Part shown: piece after piece, positions 1 through 5,742 of the stretch
Position numbering within the stretch: the first letter of the stretch is position 1
Layout: each line of letters begins with the position of its first letter
Assembly (NCBI GenBank): GCA_023954595.1
Contig: JAGSHJ010000118.1
Span: 1-8,566 of the forward strand
Source: Bacteriovoracaceae bacterium
GTDB lineage: Bacteria > Bdellovibrionota > Bacteriovoracia > Bacteriovoracales > Bacteriovoracaceae
Direction: 5' to 3'
DNA: 8,566 nt
Notes under the pieces: generated by a model
What the model saw: the letters and a program-made list of their open reading frames with translations, nothing else
Told to the model about the DNA's origin: nothing
The model's database searches: none
Made by a program: the position numbers and the translations under genes

Positions 1-156
1 GATATAGCTTGATAGAGCAGTCCCAACACCATCTCCAATACCAGGAATTAGGCCTATTAAGGAATCGATGCCAAATCGAAACGGCCCAATATTAAACTTT
101 GAATCGAGAAGTTTAGACAACAGACGTATATCGTGTAGAGATGATTTTTTATTGAT
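1..156 (-). CDS. DUF4112 domain protein, N-terminal part (cut by window edge)
   Basis: The minus-strand frame is open from 168 to the left edge, after a TAA at 169-171. It encodes a segment containing KLLDSKFNIGPFRFGIDSL and then GLIPGIGDGVG, which is the signature of DUF4112: a leucine-rich start, a (R)FG(I/L)D stretch, then (I/L)GLIPG.GD leading into a hydrophobic segment. DUF4112 proteins are small membrane proteins of unknown function. The frame has no ATG or GTG. Possible starts are ATC at 154-156, which has an AAAAGG Shine-Dalgarno-like sequence 8 nt upstream, or TTG at 118-120, which has no clear ribosome-binding site but starts close to where the family begins. I list the longer form. 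The gene follows the 177-668 gene by about 20 bp and is probably its operon partner. The family call is fairly firm and the start is uncertain. Confidence 0.6.
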   Translation of the reverse strand, partial: MNKKSSLHDIRLLSKLLDSKFNIGPFRFGIDSLIGLIPGIGDGVGTALSSYI

Positions 157-176
157 GAGCGAAACCTTTTATGAGC

Positions 177-668
177 TTATTCGTAAATGATATTATGAGC
201 ACCGGTTTTTTTCAATAATTGTTCGGCCTTGTCTTTTTCCTGCAGTTGAATATGGAAATCCACAACAACCTGATCACCGTTGAAGTCAGATTCATCTATA
301 TCAACTTTGTCTTCGCTAAAAACGACAGCTAACGCAGTTGAAAAAGCAGGTATCGTAAATGCCCCTATGGCACCAATCGCCACAACAGTTTGCCAGAAGC
401 TCATATCCTGAAATGTGGTAATTGACTCGGTCGCCAGAAGAATATAACCAATGAGTCCACCCAACAAAAACCCAGAGATGGCACCATAGACTAAATTTTT
501 ACCAACTTTACGAGTAACGTTTCCTCTGGCATTGAAGTTCTCCACGTGTCCCCATTGTTTTTTGTAGTAACTAATATGGCTTACATGAATCCCTCGTTCT
601 TTAAGTGTCTTCATAGAACTTCTGGCCTGAGTTGGCCTTCCGTAGAATGCTTTTAATCCAATCTCCAT
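177..668 (-). CDS. Small membrane protein with GSP17M/YflT-like N-terminal region
   Basis: Encodes 163 residues starting at ATG 666-668. This start is chosen because AGGAGGAG lies 7 nt upstream; an in-frame ATG 63 nt further upstream would add a cysteine- and arginine-rich leader and has no such site. Residues 1-40 (MEIGLKAF, then QARSSMKTLKERGIHVSHISYY) resemble the alpha/beta unit of general stress protein 17M/YflT-type domains, where a residue pattern like 'A...M..L...G' precedes a short strand. Two hydrophobic segments follow, about 59-79 (glycine-rich, GAISGFLLGGLIGY) and 93-117. The C-terminal 40 residues look like a second alpha/beta half (VVVDFHIQ, then KAEQLLKKTGAHNI). The protein therefore probably sits in the inner membrane with both ends on the same side. 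No enzyme motif is visible. The DUF4112 gene lies immediately downstream and the hybrid kinase gene 107 bp upstream on the same strand. The family call is a resemblance only. Confidence 0.7.
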   Translation of the reverse strand: MEIGLKAFYGRPTQARSSMKTLKERGIHVSHISYYKKQWGHVENFNARGNVTRKVGKNLVYGAISGFLLGGLIGYILLATESITTFQDMSFWQTVVAIGAIGAFTIPAFSTALAVVFSEDKVDIDESDFNGDQVVVDFHIQLQEKDKAEQLLKKTGAHNIIYE

Positions 669-675
669 GCGAGTA

Positions 676-683
676 CTCCTCCT
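676..683 (-). promoter_or_regulatory. Strong ribosome-binding site fixing the 668 start
   Basis: Read on the minus strand this is AGGAGGAG, ending 7 nt before the ATG at 666-668. It is among the best Shine-Dalgarno sequences in the window and settles the start of the GSP17M-like gene. Confidence 0.8.
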
Positions 684-706
684 GCACATTAAAGAATTTG
701 ACCAAA

Positions 707-729
707 GGTTAAAACATTTAATGTTAACC
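707..729. repeat. GGTTAA / TTAACC inverted repeat upstream of the GSP17M-like gene
   Basis: GGTTAA (707-712) and TTAACC (724-729) are perfect inverted arms. CATT (715-718) and AATG (720-723) extend the symmetry inside, with an AA offset on the left. The repeat lies in the 107-bp gap between the kinase stop and the 668 start. It is a plausible operator. It has no adjacent T-run on the minus strand that would make it an obvious terminator for the kinase gene. Confidence 0.4.
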
Positions 730-775
730 ATATGGGCAAAGCTATAACTTAAATAGTTTCAACTTTCATGCCAGT

Positions 776-2302
776 CTAATTCAACAGCGTAGAAATAAGA
801 TTATTTCTAGTAACTGGCTTTTTTAATACAAATTTCACATCGTCCTTCCACTTATCAAGAGAAGGCTCATTAACATTACCTGTAATAACTCCAACTTTTT
901 TTAGAGCATCAGGATTCCACTTCGCCAACCTAGACAAAAACACATCTCCACCAACCTCTGGCATTAACCAGTCAAGTAAGATGTAGTCTGGGCTAAAACT
1001 CTCCAGTTCATCTCGGGGAACATCCCCATTTTCATACTCTTTGACGTTGGCCCCAGGAAGTGCGCTTAAATAAAACTTTACTAAGTTTCTATTTTCAATT
1101 GAATCTTCTACAATCATGACTTTAAGGTCATTAGGTGGAGTGGATGCCTCATCCTCACTATCATTGCTGTCTGGAGAGACTTCTCCAGCAACCACTAAAG
1201 GAAAGCTCAGTCGAAATGTGGTACCAGTCCTACCAGTACTCAAAAGTTTTAAATCTCCACTCATCTCTTTCATGATTTTTTTAGAAATAGACAGACCAAG
1301 GCCTGTGCCTCTTAGAGAGGACATGCCGGAGTTATCTTGAGCAAACTCACCTTTTGTAGAAAATAAAGGCGTGAAGATCTTATCTGCATCTGAACTTGAA
1401 ATGCCACAACCTTTATCTGAGACATCACAGTAGAGTTGATTCGAATCGTGGTCGGCATGGATGCAAACCCTAACCTCGCGATCATTTTCATCGACCATAG
1501 AGTGTAGGCCATTAATATATATATTAATTAAAACCTGTTCTATTAAAGCGGCCTCAACCTTGACTTTAAAATTATCTTGGCTAATTTTATTATCAATTAT
1601 AAATTCACTTCTAAAATTCTCAAACTGCTCTTCAACAAACTCAAACGCGCCTTTTGCGAGTTTTTCTAAGTCCTCCAGAACAACTTCCCTATCACTTGGC
1701 CTAGCAAAGTGCAGGAGCCTATGGGTGAGATTTGAGGCCTTCTTAATATTTAATATGGCCATTTCTACAAGATCGTTTTTACTTTCCTGATCCTCAATAA
1801 AACTTAAGCACTCCAGACTGCCTAATACAACATTATGAATATTGTTAAACTGATGAGCAATTCCGCCAGTCATAACACCTAAGGTTGCGAGACGATCATT
1901 TTCAATTTCACGTTTGTGCTTTTGTTTAATGCTAGAGATATCTTCAACTAGTATTGAGGCAAGGTCACCTTCTGGACCAATAGCAACAGAGAACCACATT
2001 GAGTCTTCTTTTTTAGTATCAACTGTAACTTCAAACTTGACGCGTTTGTTAGTGGAAAAAGCACGACTTAGCTTTTTTGCCAACTTCGATCCAAGCTCCT
2101 CACGTACGCACTCATTTAAGTGAGTCCCCACACTTGGTCTATTGTTATACACATATTCACTTTCGTTTAGGTATTCAACTATTTCCAGGTTCCTGTTAAC
2201 GACTATAAAGACATTTGAAGAGAGTGCCGTAAATTTTTGATAACAACGAACCTCTCTCTTTGCCAATTCGAGTTCTTCTTTGAGCTTATTTATTTCATCC
2301 AT
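776..2302 (-). CDS. Cytoplasmic hybrid sensor histidine kinase (PAS-like, HisKA, HATPase_c, receiver)
   Basis: Encodes 508 residues. The start is ATG 2300-2302 with AGGA 6 nt upstream. A short coiled coil (1-20) leads into a PAS-like region (about 22-122, SSNVFIVVNRNLEIVEYL). The dimerisation/phosphoacceptor helix has H150 in GGIAHQFNN, the form used by NtrB-like PAS kinases. The ATPase domain shows an N-box around N264, G1 at DKGCGI (296-301), an F-box at IFTPLFSTK (309-317) and G2 at GTGLGLSI (332-339). A linker rich in Asp/Glu/Ser (373-391) precedes a C-terminal receiver with acidic pair E399/D400, phosphoacceptor D444 (LLDW), T474 and K495 (KKP). All catalytic positions appear intact, so it should autophosphorylate and pass phosphate to its own receiver. 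There is no transmembrane segment, so it senses a cytoplasmic or partner-borne signal. No output domain is present; a partner phosphotransfer or response protein must act downstream. The stand-alone receiver at 5157-5543 is one candidate, by proximity only. Confidence 0.9.
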   Translation of the reverse strand: MDEINKLKEELELAKREVRCYQKFTALSSNVFIVVNRNLEIVEYLNESEYVYNNRPSVGTHLNECVREELGSKLAKKLSRAFSTNKRVKFEVTVDTKKEDSMWFSVAIGPEGDLASILVEDISSIKQKHKREIENDRLATLGVMTGGIAHQFNNIHNVVLGSLECLSFIEDQESKNDLVEMAILNIKKASNLTHRLLHFARPSDREVVLEDLEKLAKGAFEFVEEQFENFRSEFIIDNKISQDNFKVKVEAALIEQVLINIYINGLHSMVDENDREVRVCIHADHDSNQLYCDVSDKGCGISSSDADKIFTPLFSTKGEFAQDNSGMSSLRGTGLGLSISKKIMKEMSGDLKLLSTGRTGTTFRLSFPLVVAGEVSPDSNDSEDEASTPPNDLKVMIVEDSIENRNLVKFYLSALPGANVKEYENGDVPRDELESFSPDYILLDWLMPEVGGDVFLSRLAKWNPDALKKVGVITGNVNEPSLDKWKDDVKFVLKKPVTRNNLISTLLN

Positions 2303-2361
2303 CCCACATCCTAGTATAGTTTTTTATAGCGCCGCCAGACATAGGCCTTCAACAAAGGAAA

Positions 2362-2379
2362 TGTATCTTTATTTTTACA
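2362..2379. promoter_or_regulatory. Operator-like dyad, TGTA-N10-TACA
   Basis: TGTA (2362-2365) and TACA (2376-2379) form part of a 7-bp inverted repeat (AAATGTA at 2359-2365, TACATTT at 2376-2382) around a T-rich spacer. It lies in the 152-bp divergent region between the kinase and glycosyltransferase genes. The same TGT-N12-ACA spacing and T-tract occur at 4323-4340 and 4486-4503. It could bind the nearby MerR-like regulator; that is inference. Confidence 0.4.
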
Positions 2380-2393
2380 TTTAAAAATGAGCA

Positions 2394-2399
2394 GATAAT
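2394..2399 (+). promoter_or_regulatory. Candidate -10 element for the glycosyltransferase gene
   Basis: GATAAT matches the sigma-70 -10 consensus at 5 of 6 positions and sits 55 bp before the start codon at 2455. No convincing -35 is found at 16-18 bp; TTTACA at 2374-2379 is well matched but only 14 bp away, overlapping the dyad at 2362-2379. A regulator bound there would therefore affect this promoter. Confidence 0.35.
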
Positions 2400-2454
2400 G
2401 ACTATTACAAAAAAGGGCCTTAACTTAATCTATTATGCGAGGGAGGCAAAATAG

Positions 2455-3240
2455 ATGCTAAATTCAGTCAGCGTAGTGACTCACGTACATAATCAAAATA
2501 AAGAATTGAAACATTTATTAAGAGGTCTTAAGAAAGTAAATTTTTCAGACGAGTTAGTTGTTGTTGCCATGGGAGAAGAGGATCCACATGAGCTAATAAC
2601 AGATGATTTAGATTTTTCAGTTAAGCTCTTCTATATGGAAAGACCCTCAAGTGAGCTTCCTCTGGCACAAGCAAAGAATATAGCATGCTCTATGGCCCAG
2701 GGAGATACATTAATCTTTTTGAGACCAAACCAGATACCATCTCAGACAATTTTAGAGAGTATTGTTGGAGTTCTTCAGCTACATTCACAAAGTATTATTT
2801 TAGGAAAGCGAAAATCATTGCAGAAGGTTCCGCACAAGAACTGGAGTTTTAACTTTTTGGACAAGATTTGCGAAGACATTCCAATAAATAGTGATCAAGA
2901 TGCATTCATTCACGGCAACTTTGCCCTAACTAAGAACTTATATCTTGAGATGAAGGGTTTTGATGAACGCTACAATAATCATAACACCTGTATTGACTTC
3001 TTTCTTGAGGCTAAATCAAAAGGTCTGAGCATCATTCACTCCAAAGAAGCAATTGCCTATGAACTCAAAACTAAAAAGCAAAAAGCCGACCGTATAGATT
3101 TAGATGCCCTTGTTCACAATTGTTCTGTATTTTTCTCAAAATGGGGATACTTTCCTGAAAAATCCATTTTAAATCTCCTAAAACATAGAGGCCTTATTCA
3201 TTTTGATGAAAGAATGGGAACTGTAGAAAGAATCGGATAA
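2455..3240 (+). CDS. GT-A / GT2-like glycosyltransferase with degenerate DxD site
   Basis: Encodes 261 residues. ATG 2455 is preceded by GAGGGAGG about 8 nt upstream. The N-terminus (SVSVVTHVHNQNKELKHLL, 4-22) is a typical GT2 first strand and helix. SDELVVVAMG (31-40) matches the second strand, and LPLAQAKNIACSMAQGD (68-84) matches the 'a.arN.g...a.Gd' helix before the metal site. The following stretch, normally 'i.FLDaDd.p', reads LIFLRPNQIP (86-95), so the DxD aspartates that hold Mn2+/nucleotide sugar are replaced by Arg, Pro and Asn/Gln. The C-terminal half has GNFALTK (154-160) and KGFDERY (167-173), equivalent to the acceptor-side 'g...f....GGFDE.y' motif of galactosyltransferase-like family members, but the usual 'GEDtdl' acids read NTCIDFFLE. 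The protein has no signal peptide or membrane segment. It probably has a GT-A fold, perhaps with altered or lost catalysis. It is divergent from the kinase gene and appears monocistronic. Confidence 0.75.
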   Translation: MLNSVSVVTHVHNQNKELKHLLRGLKKVNFSDELVVVAMGEEDPHELITDDLDFSVKLFYMERPSSELPLAQAKNIACSMAQGDTLIFLRPNQIPSQTILESIVGVLQLHSQSIILGKRKSLQKVPHKNWSFNFLDKICEDIPINSDQDAFIHGNFALTKNLYLEMKGFDERYNNHNTCIDFFLEAKSKGLSIIHSKEAIAYELKTKKQKADRIDLDALVHNCSVFFSKWGYFPEKSILNLLKHRGLIHFDERMGTVERIG

Positions 3241-3298
3241 AATAGACTTCACGCCTTAATTGAACTTAAGAAAATAATAAAAATTGAATTGAAAAAAG

Positions 3299-3320
3299 TA
3301 ATGGGCCTTTCGGCCCATTA
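3299..3320 (-). terminator. Rho-independent terminator of the MerR-like gene
   Basis: A perfect 9-bp stem (TAATGGGCC at 3299-3307, GGCCCATTA at 3312-3320) closes a 4-nt loop. On the minus strand the loop is GAAA, a stable GNRA tetraloop, and the RNA continues into C then six U (complement of 3292-3297). It begins 4 nt after the MerR-like gene's stop. On the plus strand it follows the glycosyltransferase gene by 58 nt but lacks a good U-tract, so it is mainly a minus-strand terminator. Confidence 0.85.
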
Positions 3321-3324
3321 ATAA

Positions 3325-4245
3325 TTAAACGTGCATTAGTTCTTTCTTAAGAAGACCAGCGCTTCTTAATTGCTTGAAATTTTCGATTGCTTGGAAGTTA
3401 ACATTGTCATAAGAGCCTAAGATAACACCTACACCCAGATCAATTGACTCAGTAAGGTTTCTGTAAAACTTCTGATAGATCTGCTCGTACATGTTTCTAT
3501 TGCCATTAACATCGTATCCAACAGAGATGAAGATCTTCTTCACATCATTTTGCTTTGCCATGTAGTTTAAAAATTTAAGATCATGACAATTAAGTGCTAA
3601 TTTTACTCCAATACCCATACTTTGGGACAAAAGTGCTGTTTGAAGGGCCAAATTCTGAGCAAAGTTGTTGCCTACAGAACAAACGACCATTTTATTTTCA
3701 TAAGTGTTGTTCATATCTTTGAAGTACTTGGTCATCAAAGCATCATTGATCGTAGTAGCGACCATGTTAGTGAAATAGTCGTCATTTATCGTTTTCTTGT
3801 TCTCCTGGATATGATCCATAAGTGGTTGAACAATTTTTTCGATAAGTACGTTTGAATCTAAATCATATGTTTTATTAATTTCATGGGCCAAGATGCCAAG
3901 TTTTTTCCACTGAATGCCCATCTTGCAATTATGAAGGACTTCATTGGTATCGATTTCATTTTCTTTTTGAATTTTCTGTTTTGTTGATGGAACAAATTTG
4001 TCCAACATATTTAGTAGCTCTTCATCGGCCAGACCGGCGATGTCTGATATACTGTTTCCAAAGTCGACTAACCCTTTAAGAGCTTTAAGTCTTTTGATTT
4101 GCTCATTAGAGTAAAGTCTTCTTTTATTCTTATCTCTCATTGGAGTAATAGCATTATAACGGTTTTCCCATGCTCTTACTGTGTGAGAGTTGATTCCTGT
4201 AATCTTAGACACAAACTGAATTCCGTAGCGATAATTTTCTTCCAT
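3325..4245 (-). CDS. MerR-family regulator with CarH/LitR-like C-terminal half lacking cobalamin-binding residues
   Basis: Encodes 306 residues, with start ATG 4243-4245 and AGGAG 6 nt upstream. Residues 6-75 form a MerR winged helix: YGIQFVSKITGINSHTVRAWENRY, then RRLYSNEQIKRLKALKGL, with the 'W-E-x-R-Y' hallmark of the CarA/CarH/LitR branch. Residues about 100-180 look like the four-helix cap and about 185-300 like a Rossmann-type B12-binding fold (VVCSVGNNFAQNLALQTALL, KKIFISVG, GVGVILGS). In CarH the cap carries W-x9-E-H and the Rossmann domain an ExHxxG-type His that ligates cobalt. Here the same spacing reads I146-x9-D156-Y157, and the His position falls in NNFAQN (193-198) with no His. 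It therefore probably does not bind adenosylcobalamin as CarH does. It likely acts as a DNA-binding repressor or activator responding to another ligand, a partner, or nothing. Upstream dyads at 4323-4340 suggest autoregulation. Confidence 0.8.
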   Translation of the reverse strand: MEENYRYGIQFVSKITGINSHTVRAWENRYNAITPMRDKNKRRLYSNEQIKRLKALKGLVDFGNSISDIAGLADEELLNMLDKFVPSTKQKIQKENEIDTNEVLHNCKMGIQWKKLGILAHEINKTYDLDSNVLIEKIVQPLMDHIQENKKTINDDYFTNMVATTINDALMTKYFKDMNNTYENKMVVCSVGNNFAQNLALQTALLSQSMGIGVKLALNCHDLKFLNYMAKQNDVKKIFISVGYDVNGNRNMYEQIYQKFYRNLTESIDLGVGVILGSYDNVNFQAIENFKQLRSAGLLKKELMHV

Positions 4246-4322
4246 AACTAACTCCTAGTTTTTAAGTTGCGTCTAACCTAGCAAAGGATGTTCAAAAAAA
4301 AGTGAAGCCATGGTACAAAGTT

Positions 4323-4340
4323 TGTAAATTATTTTTTACA
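4323..4340. promoter_or_regulatory. Operator-like dyad TGTAAA-N6-TTTACA upstream of the MerR-like gene
   Basis: Perfect 6-bp inverted arms, TGTAAA (4323-4328) and TTTACA (4335-4340), surround a TTATTT spacer. They lie 78 bp upstream of the MerR-like start. Regulators of this family bind short dyads near their own promoter, so this is a reasonable autoregulatory site. I could not define matching -35/-10 boxes for the minus-strand gene. Confidence 0.45.
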
Positions 4341-4381
4341 CAATTAACTACGTCTTCTTAACATATGGCCATTATCACAAG

Positions 4382-4464
4382 AAAAGCCATCATACAGAAA
4401 CACTCGACACACCTTCTCAGTCGGCTTTTTAAACATTCGATTTCGTTGAAAAACTGAAAAAGCC
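4382..4464. repeat. Three-part inverted repeat: AAAAGCC, GGCTTTTT, AAAAAGCC
   Basis: AAAAGCC (4382-4388) can pair with GGCTTTT (4423-4429), and GGCTTTTT (4423-4430) can equally pair with AAAAAGCC (4457-4464), so the two stems exclude one another. The element lies upstream of the promoter proposed for the 4541 gene. It would be transcribed only from a more distal plus-strand start, or on the minus strand from beyond it. No function is assigned; chance is possible in such AT-rich DNA. Confidence 0.3.
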
Positions 4465-4484
4465 TTAAATTTTCGATGGAAAAC

Positions 4485-4513
4485 TTGTTAATATTTTTTT
4501 ACAAATATATAGA
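4485..4513 (+). promoter_or_regulatory. Sigma-70-like promoter for the metalloprotease lipoprotein gene
   Basis: TTGTTA (4485-4490) and TATAGA (4508-4513) are 17 bp apart, the optimal spacing, and lie 28 bp before the TTG start at 4541. The TGT-N12-ACA motif (4486-4503) overlaps the -35 and spacer, the position where MerR-family proteins commonly bind. Confidence 0.5.
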
Positions 4514-4540
4514 CCGAAAACAAACAACCAGGAGGGGTTT

Positions 4541-5170
4541 TTGAGATTAATGGCGATTATTATTTTTACATTATCCTGTGGGATAAAAGAGCGCCAAAAT
4601 CAAAACTCGACTCTTTCAATCAAGCCTCAAAAGCGAACTTCAAAAAAACGTCAAATAGATGCATCTAAAGAGCAAATAGCCCAATTCAGTATCTCTTACA
4701 AGCTCAATGGTTTCAATTCAGAACAAGAGCAAAAAATGAAGCTTGCACTCGACAAACTTCTTCTTGTTGTAAAGTCGAAGGCCTTCAAAGACGCTGTACT
4801 GAATCACGAGTATAAGGGTCAGAAAAGATTTTATAAAAACAAGGGAATGACAAACGAACAGATCTATAATCATATCTTAAACGGAATGGAAGATCTCTCT
4901 CCAGCTAAAGATCATGAAATGGATTTGGAGTTAACCCTCTATTATAGCAAAACTAATACAGTAGGATACACCTATCCAAACACGTCAGAAATATGGGTAA
5001 ACGACAGATACTTCAATAAGTACTCTTTAGGAGAGGTCGCTAACAATGCGATTCATGAATGGTTACATAAGATTGGATTTGAGCACTCATTCTACAACAA
5101 CTCAGATAGGCCTTACACTGTTCCTTACGCCATTGGAGAGATTGCTGAGAAGATCATTAATAGCTTATAG
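4541..5170 (+). CDS. Putative zinc metalloprotease lipoprotein (HEWLHxxGFxH)
   Basis: Encodes 209 residues. I choose TTG 4541 as start because AGGAGG (4530-4535) is 5 nt upstream; ATG 4550 would be 14 nt away and would shorten the signal further. The N-terminus is a very short hydrophobic stretch ending in a lipobox, TLSC with C13 as lipidation site, so the protein is probably anchored in an envelope membrane. A Lys/Arg/Gln-rich linker (15-45) follows. Residues about 45-165 have no motif I recognise. Near the C-terminus, AIHEWLHKIGFEHSF (170-184) gives the extended zinc site H172-E173-x-x-H176-x-x-G179-x-x-H182 of metzincin-type peptidases. RPYTVPYAIG (190-199) follows, where a Met-turn would normally be, but no Met is present. 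Similar short lipoproteins with this pattern are familiar to me from Bdellovibrionota; substrate unknown. The 3' end overlaps the receiver gene tail-to-tail by 14 bp. Confidence 0.75.
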   Translation: MRLMAIIIFTLSCGIKERQNQNSTLSIKPQKRTSKKRQIDASKEQIAQFSISYKLNGFNSEQEQKMKLALDKLLLVVKSKAFKDAVLNHEYKGQKRFYKNKGMTNEQIYNHILNGMEDLSPAKDHEMDLELTLYYSKTNTVGYTYPNTSEIWVNDRYFNKYSLGEVANNAIHEWLHKIGFEHSFYNNSDRPYTVPYAIGEIAEKIINSL

Positions 5171-5543
5171 ATTCGCCGTCAAATGAGGCGTCAATGACCT
5201 CTTTGAGTTGTTGTAATGAAATGGGTTTCTTTAAAATTTGTAACTTCTCGGGTGAAGATACTTTACTTGATATTTCGGCCTCGGAATAACCGCTTATAAT
5301 AATAAATGGAATGCGAATTTCTTTTTCTTGAACTTTCTGAAAAAGATTTGAGCCTAGATCGTCCTTTAAGCTCTCATCACTTACGATACAACCAATTCCT
5401 TCAAGTGTTGGGTTCTCGTCAAGATAAGCGTAAAATTCTTTCCCAGACTCCAAAGTCACAGGCTCAAAACCTTGGCGCTCAAGGAACATTTTCCACATAG
5501 TTAGGATATCTTTGTTGTCATCAATAAGTATTAGCTTTTTCAT
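5157..5543 (-). CDS. Stand-alone response regulator receiver protein (CheY-like, single domain)
   Basis: Encodes 128 residues from ATG 5541-5543 (MKKLILIDDNKDIL), the usual beginning of a receiver. An in-frame TTG at 5568-5570 would add nine residues but has no ribosome-binding site; the ATG itself has only a distant AGGGTGG (14 nt). Key residues are intact: acidic pair D8/D9, phosphoacceptor D56 (IVSDESL), S84 in the T/S position, and K106 (LKKP). Nothing follows the domain, so it has no DNA-binding or enzymatic output; it should act by protein contact or within a phosphorelay. The hybrid kinase at 776-2302 is the only kinase in the window, but the link is proximity only. Its stop overlaps the end of the convergent lipoprotein gene. 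Confidence 0.85.
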   Translation of the reverse strand: MKKLILIDDNKDILTMWKMFLERQGFEPVTLESGKEFYAYLDENPTLEGIGCIVSDESLKDDLGSNLFQKVQEKEIRIPFIIISGYSEAEISSKVSSPEKLQILKKPISLQQLKEVIDASFDGESISY

Positions 5544-5570
5544 ATAGTTATATTTAACCACCCTATCCAA

Positions 5571-5742
5571 GTAAAAAAAACTTAATTTTTGATAATCAAC
5601 CTAATTTGATCATTCGTTTAACATTAATTCAAGTATTAATAAATTGTTCCAATTATGCATCCAAATGGTTAAAATTACTTTAATGGTAACCGCCTTGCAA
5701 ATATAACGAGAGCAATCTCTAGGATTAAAAAAGGTTCATGAC
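5571..5742. promoter_or_regulatory. Divergent promoter region for receiver and M48 peptidase genes
   Basis: A 172-bp AT-rich gap. A plausible plus-strand -10 is TATAAC (5702-5707), with only a weak -35 (TTTAAT, 5679-5684) 17 bp upstream. AATGGT is repeated 18 bp apart (5664-5669 and 5682-5687), and GGTTA (5667-5671) faces TAACC (5687-5691) as an inverted pair just upstream, which may be a regulator site. No hidden gene is seen. Confidence 0.35.

Larger units (their letters stand above)
4246..4540. other. Divergent regulatory region between MerR-like and metalloprotease lipoprotein genes
   Basis: This 295-bp gene-free stretch is AT-rich. It holds the MerR-like gene's ribosome-binding site, two operator-like dyads (4323-4340, 4486-4503), a sigma-70-like plus-strand promoter (4485-4513) and three mutually complementary short segments (4382-4388, 4423-4430, 4457-4464). 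I see no credible gene. A 30-codon plus-strand frame from ATG 4365 lacks a ribosome-binding site. Confidence 0.6.

Noticed and set aside
669..731. Upstream extension of the GSP17M-like protein by 21 residues
   Set aside because: The extension lacks a ribosome-binding site, crosses the GGTTAA palindrome and is rich in Cys/Arg unlike the family start; AGGAGGAG supports ATG 666-668.
1116..2123. Plus-strand and alternative-frame open frames within the hybrid kinase gene
   Set aside because: They lie opposite a gene with intact kinase motifs throughout, are Ser/Leu-rich as expected of antisense frames, and have no ribosome-binding sites.
4365..4457. 30-codon plus-strand open frame in the MerR/lipoprotein intergenic region
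   Set aside because: It starts at ATG but has no ribosome-binding site, no coding bias and overlaps the inverted repeats.
5544..5570. TTG start extending the receiver protein by nine residues
   Set aside because: No ribosome-binding site precedes the TTG, and receiver domains normally begin at the MKKLILIDD position.
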